Program-made: the position numbers and the translations under genes
From: Paragyromitra xinjiangensis
Lineage: Eukaryota; Ascomycota; Pezizomycetes; Pezizales; Discinaceae
Reading direction: 5' to 3'
Assembly: GCA_038503065.1 (NCBI GenBank)
Contig: JBCAMK010000004.1
Location: 62,001-126,000 of the forward strand
Length of the DNA: 64,000 nt
The notes under the pieces: generated by a model
The model's input: the letters and a program-made list of their open reading frames with translations, nothing else
Told to the model about the DNA's origin: nothing
Databases searched by the model: none
In this document: positions 13,225-25,324 of the stretch, in pieces
How the letters are laid out: the number at the start of each line of letters is the position of its first letter
Numbering within the stretch: position 1 is the stretch's first letter

Positions 13225-13450
13225 TACATACAGTACATTGAGGCTATACTACTTATGTTCTACTATAATTACCCGAAAATGCATTCGTTTGGCAGTAGTT
13301 TTTGATCCACACCGCGGCAGCGCTTTACGACTTGGTTGGCCAAATTCACACCCCTGTTTTCAGGTACTTGAGGTAGAGCATAAGTAGTAGCTGCGCCTGT
13401 TTACCGTTGCGCCTACTATTTGTATACGTAGATGCCAAGGCCTAATTAAT

Positions 13451-13476
13451 ATTACACCAGCATTTACTAGTGTAAT
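13451..13476. repeat. short palindrome
   Basis: ATTACAC (13451-13457) and GTGTAAT (13470-13476) are inverted around a 12-nt loop, only 8 bp upstream of a hairpin element. Confidence 0.4.
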
Positions 13477-13484
13477 CAATTAAC

Positions 13485-13578
13485 TAGCCTCGTTCAGGCT
13501 TGCTTGTGTGGCTGGAAAAAAATGCCTAGACTGATGACTAACAATTTTTTCCAGCCACACATAGCCTGAGCGAGGCTA
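13485..13578. mobile_element. hairpin element family C, copy 1 (94 bp)
   Basis: The arms run TAGCCTCGTTCAGGCTTG... and return as ...CCTGAGCGAGGCTA with an inner GTGTGGCTGGAAAAAA / TTTTTTCCAGCCACAC stem, so nearly the whole element folds back. A second copy is at 54137-54219. No coding capacity. Confidence 0.65.
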
Positions 13579-15265
13579 CCAATTACCGTAGATTTTGGAG
13601 AGAACCACCCAAGCAGATGTAAAGATCCTGGCAAGAGAGGCATAGTGAACTTCGCCAATTTAGGGAAGGATTGGTCCATTTTAGGTGGAGGTTAGGGTTG
13701 CAATACTTGAGAAGTGGTGGATAGTCCTGTGCTACTGAGTAAGATAAAGCACGGGCCTCGAGAGGAATAAAATCTAAGACACTTACGCCCCTTCTGCTAG
13801 GATCATTACATCCAACCGGGTGGTTCTCTCCAAAACCTGCGGTAACCAACTCTATTATTATGGGGTAAGCTGACCAATCTTCTACTGTATAGTATAGTGA
13901 GCCCACGCGTGTACGGGAAATAAAGTACATGTATCATCGATCCTCGGACTTGTACTACATTCGGCATTGCACTGAAAAAGATTTCCCTCGCTGTTACATA
14001 GAAGGGGAGGGCACAACGCGTACGGACAAACAAACAACCAAAGGGAACCCTCCCCCTCTCTGACCTGTCCTCCAGCATAGCTCCGCGTGCCTCCTCAGAA
14101 GTAATAGAAACGTGACGAAAATAGTTTAGAACCTTTTCTTAATTATTTCCAATTAGAATTCTAGAGAGATGCTGATCAATGGAATATATGGGCTGCAGGA
14201 CCTAGGCTTTGCATACTGATACGGCCCAGCCCTCCCGCAAGAATTGAAATAGATCCGATTCTTAGCACTAGCTCTTCTGAAGTAGCAGCTCCCAATATGA
14301 TTCGAAATCGAATGTTCTATAGTAAAGTCCTCCAAATTCCCAGGCTGAGAACATGACAGGGGGTAGCGTTCTTGGTGTTGCTCGGAGCTTTAGAAACCCT
14401 AACCCTACTGAGCGATTGTTGTGTTCTGAAGAACGTCATCAATCCATCAACAAACTTGCCCCTCATCAAATATAGCATTATATCGGAATAGCTGAAGAGA
14501 GCCGCTCTCAGTGGAGAATGGGAGAGATGAACGATTGGTAAATTACGATTATGTAACTGTGCTCGTGTAGATAACCATTCAATGGTTCTCAATTCTGAGA
14601 TCCTTACCGCTTGCGTCAGGATCATCTCTTGAGTTTCTTTTCGCTCATCCCGCCCTCGCTTTCCTCTTTCCATATCTCAGACAGATGGGCGTTAGAATCA
14701 CTCCTCTCGGAATCTTTATGACTACTATAGTCAAAGTATCAGTGGTTTTGCGGGCCTGTAGGGGACGATAGCTCTTGGATACTTGCTGCCAGAGGTTTTG
14801 GAGAGCATCGAGCCCAAACATGTGAATTGCATTGAACCCGGAATGAAGCGGTAAACCTCAAAGCAGGAGAAAACAGACTCACGATGCGCTTCAACACAAA
14901 TCTGCAGTCAGTTCATACAATCTCTCAGCATTGTGGTGATAACATGGGATGATTTTGGCCGCAGATCTCGATTTGTTTTGGCGGTTGCCAAGCAAGTGGC
15001 TTGCGTATACTATCCTCTCCTAGATGAAATAGACCCAACTTTGGCTTGCGTGCCATGGTGTTAGCTTTGGTTCTCCTCTAAGTGGCCTGTATTCGTATGG
15101 GAGGCGAGATGAGAGACGTTGAAGAGGGGGTTCTATGCCTAACATAAGGTAGGGTCAGTCTTGGCCTCGTGACGGGGGCTTGGCTTGGCGGAGGTTTGGC
15201 ATGACATCTTTGAAATTTTTAATTTAAATGGCGTAGGTTGTTTAGCCCTTTTTTGTGGTGGGGTG

Positions 15266-15327
15266 TAGGCTCATCCCCATCATCTACTGCCTGAGGCTGC
15301 TGCGCAGTATGGGCTGGGCACGAGACT
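15266..15327. repeat. short dispersed repeat R, copy 1
   Basis: It begins TAGGCTC and ends GGGCACGAGACT, with a middle CTACTGCCTGAGGCTGCTGC. Related copies occur at 25914-25995 and 36841-36899. Function unknown. Confidence 0.6.
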
Positions 15328-15609
15328 AGGCGGATGGATGAATCCTTGGAGAGAAGCAAAGAGTGTGGCACAGAGAGGCTGAGAGAGCCAAGATCCTGAG
15401 TTACCCGGCCATTTTGGTCACGTCGCATCACTCGGCTTTTTCTATTTTTAGCTGAAGTGCATGTAATAGTGGTAATAGTGCATCATACTCGCAGCGAGCC
15501 CTAGGGCTATGGCGGCGCACTATAAGCATTAGGCCCCCATTTGGGCATTGGAACTAGGGAAAACCCTCCAAAAACCTAGTCCGGCCTGATAGGTTGGGTA
15601 CTAGTATAC

Positions 15610-15680
15610 CGGGGGTGGGAGACATGGATTCGAACTCATAACCTTCTGCTTTGCAACGAAAGGATAGCGCTGAAGTGCAT
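15610..15680 (-). other. tRNA-like relic
   Basis: The minus strand carries AGCGCTATCC, an anticodon-arm-like stretch with TTGCAAA in the loop, and GAGTTCGAATCC resembling a B box. The D arm and acceptor stem are not intact and the anticodon stem has mismatches. It could be a decayed tRNA (Cys-like GCA) or a SINE head; not a functional tRNA call. Confidence 0.3.
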
Positions 15681-16599
15681 GTAGCAAACACACCCGACAT
15701 CAGCTTTTAGTCGGAGCCTTGGTAGCAGTGCCACTGGAAGATATATCTAGAGGGCTATAGCTATATATAACTTTCTGCTCGGCCTTCATCACCATCATGC
15801 TTAGTAAACTCCCCTTGTGTTTTGCCTTTGTACTCTGCGGTCTTCAGTGCTTAGTAGATATGAAGGAATAATCTCGAGTGTGTAATAGATAGCGAGGTTA
15901 CTTGCTATGCTAGAGGCGAAAGCCTTCGTATATATAAAAGCGTTTGGCCAATAGAAAGAGCTCCACCAAATGTCTGGCCGGTCTTCTAGAGCAGTTCTAC
16001 ATAGCCCGAATACCCGCCAGCTAAACAAGAATCTATGAAACGCTGAAACAGTGGAGGCACGTAGGGAAGCCTGTATTAGGAAGCCGATACTCCCAAAAAG
16101 ATAGATAGATAATTCATTAAGTACATCTAACCACCTGGGTTATGGTACTTAACGCACTTGGTCCTGCCTATTCTGCCAGGAAGACGTACACTTAAGTAAA
16201 TCTTTGAACATCGGAGGTACTCCCGTAAAACAACGCGAAACGAAACAAAACGAACAAACAACTACAAACTACCTTAAAGAAACCCCACATTTTCTTTAAC
16301 TGACGCCAAAATTTCAATTTCTTATTCCCTCTCCAACTCTCCGTACCCCCATTTGGTGCTTGGTGCCTAAACCATGGCTTAAGGCCTTTTCCGGCTCTTA
16401 AAGTTCGAGGCCTTTCATGTCAAAAGCACTATACTAAGGAAGCTAGGAACTATTAAGAAAATGTGGTTGCACTGTCCCTTCGAGTATGAGATAAATTCCT
16501 AGAAAAAAGATATGAGATGAAGAATAACTAATGAAAACAAGCCCCTCTCATCGCAACCATAGTACAAAATCAGACGAAATACTCCTCCCGACCGTAACC

Positions 16600-17595
16600 T
16601 TAGTATATTGAATTCCTACTGTATCTCATCTCCCCCAAGATACAACAATTAATGCACGATCTTGGCTTCTGTGGCTGGGCCAAATGAGCTCTCTCCGTGA
16701 CAAACTGCTGCCTTTTGATCTGCCAAAACCACTTGATGCGATAAGCGGCAATCATCTCACGTCTCCTGCGCATACGCGCGACAAACTGTTGTCCATTGGC
16801 TTGACAAAACCACTTGATGCGAAAGGCGGCGATCATCTCACGTCTCCTACGCATACGCATACGTGCGACAAACTGTTGTCCATTGGCCTGACAAAACCAC
16901 TTGATGCGATAAGCGGCAATCATCTCACGTCTCCTACGCATACGTGTGACAAATTGTTGCCCTTTGGTCTGCCAAAACCACTTGATGCGATAAGCGGCAA
17001 TCATCTCACGTCTCCTACGCATACGCGCGACAAACTGTTGCCCTTTGATCTGCCAAAACCACTTGATGCGATAAGCGGCGGCCGTCTCACGTCTCCTATG
17101 CATACGCGCGACAAACTGTTGTCCATTGGTCTGGCAAAACCACTTGATGCGATAAACGGCGATCATCTTACGTCTCCTACGCATACGCGCGACAAACTGT
17201 TGTCCATTGGCCTGACAAAACCACTTGATGCGATAAACGGCGATCATCTTACGTCTCCTGCGCATACGTGTGACAAACTGTTGTCCATTGGTCTGCCAAA
17301 ACCGCGTAATGAGATAAGCGGCGTTTATCTCTTCAGGTTTCGGGTCCTGATCTCGTCTCAATAGCATGCGGCCCCGCGTTTGAGGCTTTGGAATACCCAT
17401 ATATACCACTGAAACTCCATTTCTTGCCAATGGCAACCCCGCAAACATAGTAGGTTGCTCATACCCCTCAGTTACGGCCACACCGAGTTTGTCTTTGCCA
17501 TCGTAGTGTTCGAAGGACTTTACCAGTTTCCTAAGAAGCTGATCCGGTAAGACACCGCGGAAAGACAGAGCTCGTAAGCCACTACAGTCGAATGC
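16600..17595 (-). CDS. hypothetical protein, 3' exon with 27-residue repeats
   Basis: An open frame of 331 codons follows a plausible acceptor (CCTGAC branch, AAACAG at 17601-17596). It starts with a non-repetitive part (ALSFRGVLPDQLLRKLVKSF, then LPLARNGVSVVYMG), followed by about eight copies of a 27-residue unit with the core YRIKWFxQxxGQQFVxRM, and a short unique tail. The unit is foreshadowed by YLITRFWQTNGQQFVTRM just before the array, so the repeat probably arose from the gene's own sequence. Upstream exons are unresolved: an open frame at 18024-17605 looks partly coding (SLYLSKWAKIHRSTSERE), but no donor fits cleanly. I recognise no family. The plus strand is also open through the array because the unit is 81 bp, so strand assignment rests on the non-repetitive part and the acceptor. 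Confidence 0.45.
   Translation of the reverse strand, partial: AFDCSGLRALSFRGVLPDQLLRKLVKSFEHYDGKDKLGVAVTEGYEQPTMFAGLPLARNGVSVVYMGIPKPQTRGRMLLRRDQDPKPEEINAAYLITRFWQTNGQQFVTRMRRRRKMIAVYRIKWFCQANGQQFVARMRRRRKMIAVYRIKWFCQTNGQQFVARMHRRRETAAAYRIKWFWQIKGQQFVARMRRRREMIAAYRIKWFWQTKGQQFVTRMRRRREMIAAYRIKWFCQANGQQFVARMRMRRRREMIAAFRIKWFCQANGQQFVARMRRRREMIAAYRIKWFWQIKRQQFVTERAHLAQPQKPRSCINCCILGEMRYSRNSIY
16699..17352. repeat. 81-bp minisatellite, about 8 units
   Basis: Units begin near 16699, 16780, 16867, 16948, 17029, 17110, 17191 and 17272. Spacing is 81 bp except one 87-bp unit with 6 extra bases. The last unit is degenerate. All lengths are multiples of three, so both strands stay open. Confidence 0.9.
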
Positions 17596-18375
17596 CTGTT
17601 TGTGTCAGGTGAAGTTGATGATTAGTTGTATATCGGACAAATGTCTGGGGGGGATGTATGGACATACCCTCTGCGCCTGGGCCCATAATTGGGTGTATTC
17701 GAGGGGGCGATGGCTTAAAGTACCGACATTAATCACGATAATAACTATTAGATGTAGACTTCGCTTGGCTAAGGTATCTTTCGCTGATTTTCTAGAGGCT
17801 GTGTTTTCAATGTGGCTTACAAGCTCACAAAAGCTGATCGCGACCTTCACCAGCAAGCGTTGATACCAGTACATCTCACGTTCTGATGTTGACCGGTGAA
17901 TCTTTGCCCATTTTGAAAGATATAAGGAATCAAACGACCGAGGGATCACGAAATTGACGGGCCGTACCAACAAAATCTGGCTTATGTTAGTAACTGCAAT
18001 ACAACAAACCCCTTTCCAAACCACCTACCAGCAGGGTGACGAGTTCCTCGTAAAGCGATATCACTGATGGTGAGTAAGACGATAGCTGCGTGGTTGTGGT
18101 TCGAACCTCCCTTAATTTGAGAAGTAAGCGGTGTACGTTTTCGTACTATGATAGGCATTAATTAGAATTATCGGCCAAATACTCTACGGGATCCATGGGT
18201 TCAACATACAAAGTAGCCAGGAAAATAGGCTAGACTCCTATTATTTTGCACATCCCGAGCTAGTTTTACTAGCTGGAAAGATATTACTGAATCCCTGCCT
18301 CCATAATACTTAAGCCTCTGAGCACAGGTGGTTGTATAGCATCTCTCCTCAACATCTATCATGTATTAGAACTTG
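17596..18375. other. spacer, possible upstream exon of repeat gene
   Basis: A 139-codon minus frame (18024-17605) may contain an exon of the repeat-rich gene but has no clear splice sites. Nothing else was recognised. Confidence 0.3.
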
Positions 18376-21300
18376 TTACTCTGTCAATGGAACAACCCAA
18401 GAACTTCGCAAACCTAAAAATCTCGCGAATTGCATCCGTTGTAGAACTACTGACAGACATCCGCCCTGGAAGACTTGGTGCCCATCTTGTAGAAAGAACT
18501 CCTTCAGGCGATCATAAAGTGTCTGGAAGTCCGGAGTTGTAGAATTCAATTCGTGTTTTACTTTGATAAGAACCGTTGCATCTTGCTCATAGGAGGAGGC
18601 GAAAGACAACTGTCGAATCAGGGCGCTCAACCAGAACGACCCTAGATCCGGTGTGGTCAGAAGTCTATATGTGCCAGAAAGCTTGGGGGGCTCATACATT
18701 TCGCCATGACAGGCTTGAATTTTGCAACATGATTCGAGACGGAAGATGAGATTGAATTCGCGTTCAAAAATAACAAGTTAAGAGAAATTAGTGCCTAATT
18801 ATCATGTTATTTCATTGACTCGCTGACCGAAGAGGAATTCTATCAACTTACTCGCAGATCTAGCAAAAACTGATCAGTCGTCAGTTTCTCATGGCTACCA
18901 TTACCCCTATTCGGGAAGACGCCGTGTGCCCAGCGCCATTCCACCCTCTGGCTGAGGGAGCTAAGCCCCGAAACAATCATACTAAGAATAACCCTACAAC
19001 CCTCATCCTGGGCAGTTTTGGAGCTTAGGTATTGCAAAGGAAATTTGGGCCCTGGATTGATATTGACATAGAAAGGAGACTGCGGCAAGGCAGTGTACTC
19101 CCCCTTTTGGTTAGAAGACTCATAAATGCCGAGCAATAGCCTGGCCGAAAATGGGAAATTTTTCCCCGAGATAATTGTGCGTAGGACATTCATTGCTCTG
19201 TCAATAGATTCTAACGGCATTTTTGCCAAGTCGGGAGGCATCGATGATAATTCTGGGGTTTTCATGACGACCTAATATCCCATTGTTAGCTTAGTAATCT
19301 CCTATTAAAGTTCCCGGAAATATCACGAACAAATAGATCGCAAAATTCCCTCATCCACTCATCTTTAAAACGATTTCTATCCGGCTTCCTTCCCGATTGC
19401 AAGTAGCTGCTCAAAGCGGCAGCGAGTCCATTCCACACCTTATCGACAGGGTTGTTTCCTTTGTTCCTTTGTTTTGATGTAGTGCTCTGATGTATAGCTA
19501 TAGTCGGACCGGTTTTTGAACCCCCAGAATATGATTTATCAGTTAATAACTGCTGAGATTTAAGGTAGAAAATCTCAACCAGCGAGGAAAGCTGATACAG
19601 CTTATGATCCCTGGCCAAACAGAGAGCTTCCTCCAGGAATCCTATCTCTATGGCAACTTTGAAGGCGTCCACGTGCCTCTTCTGCCTCTTGTACAGATAG
19701 AAGACATCGTCCATCATTCTAAACTCCCGAAATGTACTTTCTTGGTCCGCTTCCGAGCCCAGGGAGGAGATTATGGCATCCCAAAACTCCGGCTCAATTT
19801 TCTGGTGTATCAAGAGGGCATAACACAACCGCGAGTTCTGTTTACGATAACTAGGGTTGATTGTAGAGGAAAATCTAGTAATTGGTAAGCTAAATCACTG
19901 GAAAACATTGAGTGAACGTGTAAAATCATACTCCTTGGGGCAGATTGCTAACTCATCATAAAGATCAGCACAAAAATATGTCGCCAGCGCCTTCTCATGC
20001 TTGCCGGCCTCGTAGTACTCCTGTGCTGCTCTCTCGGGCTTTTTTGCCTTTGCAAATAGAAATGCAGCTTCTTCGTGTGCTCCGTCTTCTGACCAAATTT
20101 CTGCGCATCAAATGAAATAAGCCTCTCATATACTAAAACCCGATCATCTCGTACTCACCTCCAGCAGCAACAATGTTTCCTATAGCTTCCTGGCATTCTG
20201 CTGCTTTTGCAGTGCGGCCTGCTTTGCGAAATAATTCGCAGGCTTCTTCGAATGCTGAAATAAATTTCTGTTTCGCGCTTGGGCCGCTTGCTCTGTATTC
20301 CATACCCTTTAGCTCTGCTAGATATGCCCCTGCCAGTGCTTCACCACTTTTGTCTCCCGCTTTTCTGAAGCAAGTACTAGCCTGGGGACAAGATCATTAG
20401 CCAGAGAACGTTTGCTAAAGCAAGTACTAGGCATACCTGAACATAGGCCTTGTTAGTCATCAAATCGTAAGCCAATTCTCTCCACCTCGTTGGGTTAGCT
20501 TTGTTCGTAGATGGGAACCGCCTTCGTAGGTCAGAAGCCTTTACGCTATTAGGATCTTCCTTTATAACTTTAACTGGAAGCACCCTGTTTTACCTCAAAT
20601 TGATCTTCCCGCACGACTTCAACGAGTGGCCCTGGGTATTTTTCTCCGGATAGAGTTGATGCAGTATTATTGAAAAGATTTATGATTGGGGGCGCAACGT
20701 GCTCTCCGCTCTCAATAATCCACAGCCGTGTTCGTGCTCTTGTAACCCCGACATACAGGTGCTGTTCGGTAAGTACAGAACGGTAAATAGAAACCGGAGG
20801 ACTTGCTGAACTTGTTAAATACCTTTAATTCTGAACACAAAACCTATATTCTCCTAATGAGTTTACCAAGGTAATAAAATGGGAAAGTTATGTGGCTTAG
20901 TACTCACAATGTTCGTTTTCGCCCAATCTCTGTGTCGAGTACTCTCTCCTGTGTTTTCCTCATCTATAGATAAAATCAGAAAGTAAAGACTAATATCCTC
21001 TTGTGAGCTCGACACCTACCTTTCAAGCGGCGCCTATGCAACAAATCTTCAAGGATCGTGAATTTGGAGTTGTACGGGCTAGTGGTAAGGAAGTTGTAAA
21101 GAAATACATCTTCGAATTCCATTCCCTTACTCTGAAGAATTGTCAATACTAAAGCAAAATTTCTAATCTTCGGATTCTTTTCTAGTTCACGTTGGGTCTC
21201 CTCATCACGAACGAGAATCACACGCTCTTCCCCAAATTCAGATACTTCTGTATCTTCTGCTGCAGGCTCATTCCCATTAGCCGAGTTTCCTCCCTGGGTG

Positions 21301-24300
21301 TATTCTGTTTCTTGGAGAATTTCCAATAAGTTGGAACCAACTAAAAGATGATTAGCTGCGAAAATATGGAAGGGGATTTGTCAGGTTACTGTAGAGAACT
21401 GGCTTGGGGCCTGTGTTCTCCCCAATCTCGGGAGGCAGCTCGTCTACCAAGTCCGGGAATCCTAATGTAATATGAGCCCATAGTCCAACCAATCATGAGA
21501 GTAGGTAACAACATACCTGTATATAAAAGCTCCATGACAAGAGAAGCAAGAGCAAGGATACCCTTGTGTGAACGAAAATTGTGTGATAATGGAAGTAGTT
21601 TTGGTACCAGAAATGATTGATTGCCATAGACAGGGAGCAATTTGGAAAACCGGGTATGGAATAGAGCCTTTGCATTTGCAAACCGAAATAGAGAGTCCTT
21701 AGAGATGCTCTGAGCCGTGTCTCCCGCTTTACCCGATGAGTAATTTGTTATTGGGAATACATTGAAAAGAAGTTTACATACCAAAGTGAATGCCCCAGGG
21801 ATCACGGATCAAAGTAAGAAGCACTTCGATTTCTAGAGGGCGCTGATCTTGAACCTCTATACCAAGAAAATATTAACTATCTCTTCACCCCTTTATTTAA
21901 TTCTAACCTATGTCAACTTACCATCAACATAAATCTCGTCCAAAAAGCCCTCAACTTTCTCCTGAAGCTCCGGATCTTTACCAAGAGCCTTTAGAACACT
22001 GATAACTCTATCAACGTTGTCAACCTCTTTGCGAATATGTTTTATATTCTCGTAGTGCTCGTAGAGAGTATAAACGGCGTTTCTCTCGCTATCTGTTGCA
22101 AAATTGGGTGCAAGCCTCCAGCGTTTGTTAATGTAGGCGTCGCGTGAGAGTGGTTCAAGATTTGAATCCACAGATGCCGAGCCTTTTATTACACCCATAA
22201 TGTCAATGAAAGCCAAATCAATAGGTATTCTTTTTTGTAGAGGCCTAGGAAGACGTCCCCAGTAATCGATACTAAAGGTGACAAAGTCCACTGGTTTCGA
22301 AGGCTTTGCTGCAGTTTTGATCCGTTGGAGGTTCATTTGACGGCCAATTCTAGTAATAAAAGTCAGTAAAGGGGATAGCAACATCATGACCAATACTATT
22401 GCTTCCACATATGATAGTGGCATACCCGACCGTATTTTCCAAGAGCCTTAGGAAATAATCAAAAGTGCAAACTAGGGGAAAGTCTTGATCTCTCAATGAA
22501 AGAAGAGTTCGTGTCGTGTCCTCTTCCGAGTCATCCCATGGAATTTCATTCTCTGCGTTTTGAGGCTCTGGATCCGAATCGATTATTCCCATCCGAGTGT
22601 TTATCAACCGTTGAGTATAAAGTCTAAGTTTCTGAGCAAGATTTTTTGACCGAGTTAATAACAGCTGGAAGGGTGAGTAGTACTCTGTTAGCATGATTCA
22701 CCAAAAAGATTTGAAGCAAAACCCAAAACAACCAAACTCCATTAGCTACATACCTGACGCACTGGTGTTTCATCGGTGATTTTGCTGCTCAAATATCTGC
22801 TCGCTAACTTGTAAATCAAGCATGTTGTTTTCCCAGTACCGCTTCTACCAAGGATAAACGCCGGTGTCTGGAAATGGTTGATTATATAAACCTCCTCTCC
22901 CGAAATATCGACTGGGAAAACTGCTGACAAGGCCCCTGGATGAACATTATCGAGGACAACCCTGGTGAGGCTATAAAACTTGCCTGTGACTTTTATTAGC
23001 TGTACCGCAGCAAAAAACAGAAAAACATAATAGGTGACATCTTAACAGAGCGAAAGGGGGAGACGGAACCTACCTAACAAAGGCGAACCTTCAATCATCC
23101 TACGGTCTGCTATGGGTGGTGACGCCTCTCCATCCATCACCGCGGTAAAAGCTCTCTTATTCTGATCATCGGACGACTCCGTTAGTTCTACATAATTCGG
23201 AAAAATCGTGTGTTTCGCTGTATCCAAGTCCCTCGTCTGGCAAGCTCTGACTCGGGCATCAGTGTAGACTCCCTGTGCCTCAATGATACGTTCACACATA
23301 TCCTCAATCTAACGATATGTCAGCAAACTACAAGATGCTTTGATGGCTTATTCGGATCAAATATTCGCTAAATACCTCCGAATAAGCACAAATCCCCCAC
23401 ACTAAACATTACATGTTAGTTCCGGATCTCAAACCAAAATACGTTTTCTTTCGAGGGAATCAATACCTTTGATGGCCTGAAAATCGCAGTCATACCTTTC
23501 GTCAAAAGCGACATCCACTTGCCAAAGGATAATAAGACCTCCTTCGCAAGAGACCCGGTAAACAGGAACTCGATACCTACGATCGGGTTTCGTAGGTCTT
23601 CTAAGTGACTTCCGCATCCAGTCTCCGGATGCAAGGTCAAGAAACCTTTCCTGAATATGGTCAAGTAACCCTGAATTTTATCGATATTAGTCGGGTGGTA
23701 TAAGCACAGTAAGCGTCTTATAATTTCACACGTACCACTATGAGTTGCTCCCTTAAGATCTTTGAGAGCCTGGACAGAAAGTGTTATTTTCCATGGTCCG
23801 AGATGCTCCCCAAGCAAGTTGTCAAACGTCTTCAGGTTTGAACCCAATTTGTATGGGTTAAAGTCTCTCCTTCTTGGTGCTACATTCCCCGTGGGGTTTC
23901 CAATAACGTCCGTGCTAGAGATAACTTTACAGCTATCACAAGGGAAAGATCGAACAAGATCCCGTATCTTCTCCCATAGCCTAACATTCCGAGAGTTACC
24001 GTAATGGGTGACACAGAGCCCTGCAAGGCCAGCGGTTGTTCTAGCCCAAGCTTCTGGAGTGTTATGATCAGAAACAAGGTGTTTAAACGATTCGGGGTGA
24101 TCCCGAGACCAATTGCCGATACTGCCACCAGTAATCATCCTACTAAGTATTAATGGAACCTCCCCCAATCTAGTTCCAATGAGTTCTAGTGCCTTCCTCG
24201 GCTTGGTTAGTTTGATTACCGCCATAACAATATCGGCCATAGCCTCTTGGGATGCGATGTCTGGATAATCGTTGGCCAGCAGGGAGAACAAAAATACTCC

Positions 24301-24594
24301 CAAAACTTCCTCATAGATCCATAGTTTTATATCCCCTTCCTTAAAGTGGGGTTGGCGTTCCGGCGTGGTTGTAGGTTTGATGTATTCGGGTGATTTCTCG
24401 AGTAGTTTGGCGAGTTGTTTCCCATAGAATTCGAGTCCAGAAAAGAAAACACTAGCCGTCTCTTTCTCGAGCAAGAGAAGAAAAAGCTGTTGAGGTTTAT
24501 TGACCAACGACTGATAGGCTAATCTGTGCCTTGTAGTGTTTGTGGGGTCGATCTCAGGCTCAAACAAGAGCTCGATGAACTTGCCGTCGGCCAT
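18376..24594 (-). CDS. TRANK1-like UvrD/Rep-family helicase protein
   Basis: Exons join in frame from ATG 24594: to 23736, 23670-23467, 23401-23376, 23308-23074, 22983-22754, 22664-22426, 22349-21922, 21856-21782, 21726-21517, 21461-21390, 21340-21020, 20963-20908, 20761-20594, 20559-20437, 20381-20159, 20100-19932, 19874-19331 and 19271-18852, about 1534 codons. A last exon near 18750-18376 carries a typical family C-terminus (FARFLGLRSSW), but its acceptor is unresolved. Superfamily 1 motifs appear in order: GRSGTGKTT (about 487), LLTRSKNL, VDEVQD across a splice (about 740), GDTAQSISKDSLFRF (about 767), LSHNFRSH (about 815), SKGMEFEDVFLYNF and LYVGVTRAR (about 987). The N-terminal 430 residues end in a LASGDWMRKSL / LWQVDVAFDE domain typical of fungal members; the C-terminal 500 are TPR-like helices. 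Its role in the cell is unknown. One step (20593-20560) is doubtful, and intron 20382-20436 copies the start of the next exon. Confidence 0.85.
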
Positions 24595-25140
24595 TCTCGC
24601 ATTTGATACCTCTAGGGCTTCCCTGGAGTATGAGGTGGAGGTTCCTACTTTGACTTTGGATGGTTAAGTTATATACTTGAAGAAAGTTGAGTGTGTTTGT
24701 AGTGAAAAGAATGTTCTCGTGCGTTTTTACACTTATGAAGGGGAATAAGTGGAAACCAGTTTCGCAAAGGGATTGCTTTATTGAGATAACCCTAAACTTT
24801 CAGGCCTCCCACCACCGCGCGTATATGCGCCACAACCGCAAGTTAAAACTTACCAGCCGTTAAGTCCAACACATAAGCTGGAATAATTATTTATGTTCAT
24901 TTACCCGGTAAATGACTATTTGGGGTATGTGATGAACTTCCTCTAGCCTCCGTCAAGACACCCCCGCAGCTTCCTTTGGTTGTCTACCCACTCTTCTCCC
25001 TCTGAGAAGCTTCCATCGAGCCCGACCAGCTGCAGATCATCCAATTATGTATCATGTATGAACGGTAGCCCTGCGGCGCGGCTAACTATCACATGTGCAA
25101 ATTTCCCTTCCATGCAGTCAATATGCAATGCACAGCAAAT

Positions 25141-25324
25141 TCGTTTGTATTGAACGCAATCGGGCTGGGCAAGGTCGAAACCCTTAAATAAAAATCTCCG
25201 TTTTGGGGAAGTGATTTAGTAGTTCGGGAATCAATTTTCCTCCAAGGATAACTTTGCCAATTTTGATAAGCTTATATAAGGTCGATTTTAAACTCCCTAG
25301 CCTGGTCGCGTTCAATACAAACGA
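25141..25324. mobile_element. inverted-repeat element (184 bp)
   Basis: The ends TCGTTTGTATTGAACGC and its reverse complement are perfect for 17 bp, and weaker pairing continues inward (GGCT, then a TCGACCTT-like part). No obvious target duplication and no second copy seen. Non-coding. Confidence 0.65.

Larger units (their letters stand above)
12397..16599. other. intergenic region with MITE, hairpins, short repeats
   Basis: No supportable gene. Elements listed separately are a family A MITE (12984), a palindrome (13451), a hairpin element (13485), a short dispersed repeat (15266) and a tRNA-like relic (15610). A short (GATA)n run lies near 16097-16111. Open frames between 13500 and 15430 look random. 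Confidence 0.5.

Noticed and set aside
15610..15680. Functional tRNA-Cys gene
   Set aside because: The anticodon stem has mismatches and the acceptor and D arms are missing, so it is listed only as a relic.
16699..17352. CRISPR-like regular repeat spacing
   Set aside because: There are no unique spacers; whole 81-bp units repeat, and the genome is eukaryotic.
16684..17364. Plus-strand open frame of 226 codons through the 81-bp array
   Set aside because: It exists because the unit is a multiple of three. The non-repetitive flank with an acceptor site lies on the minus strand.
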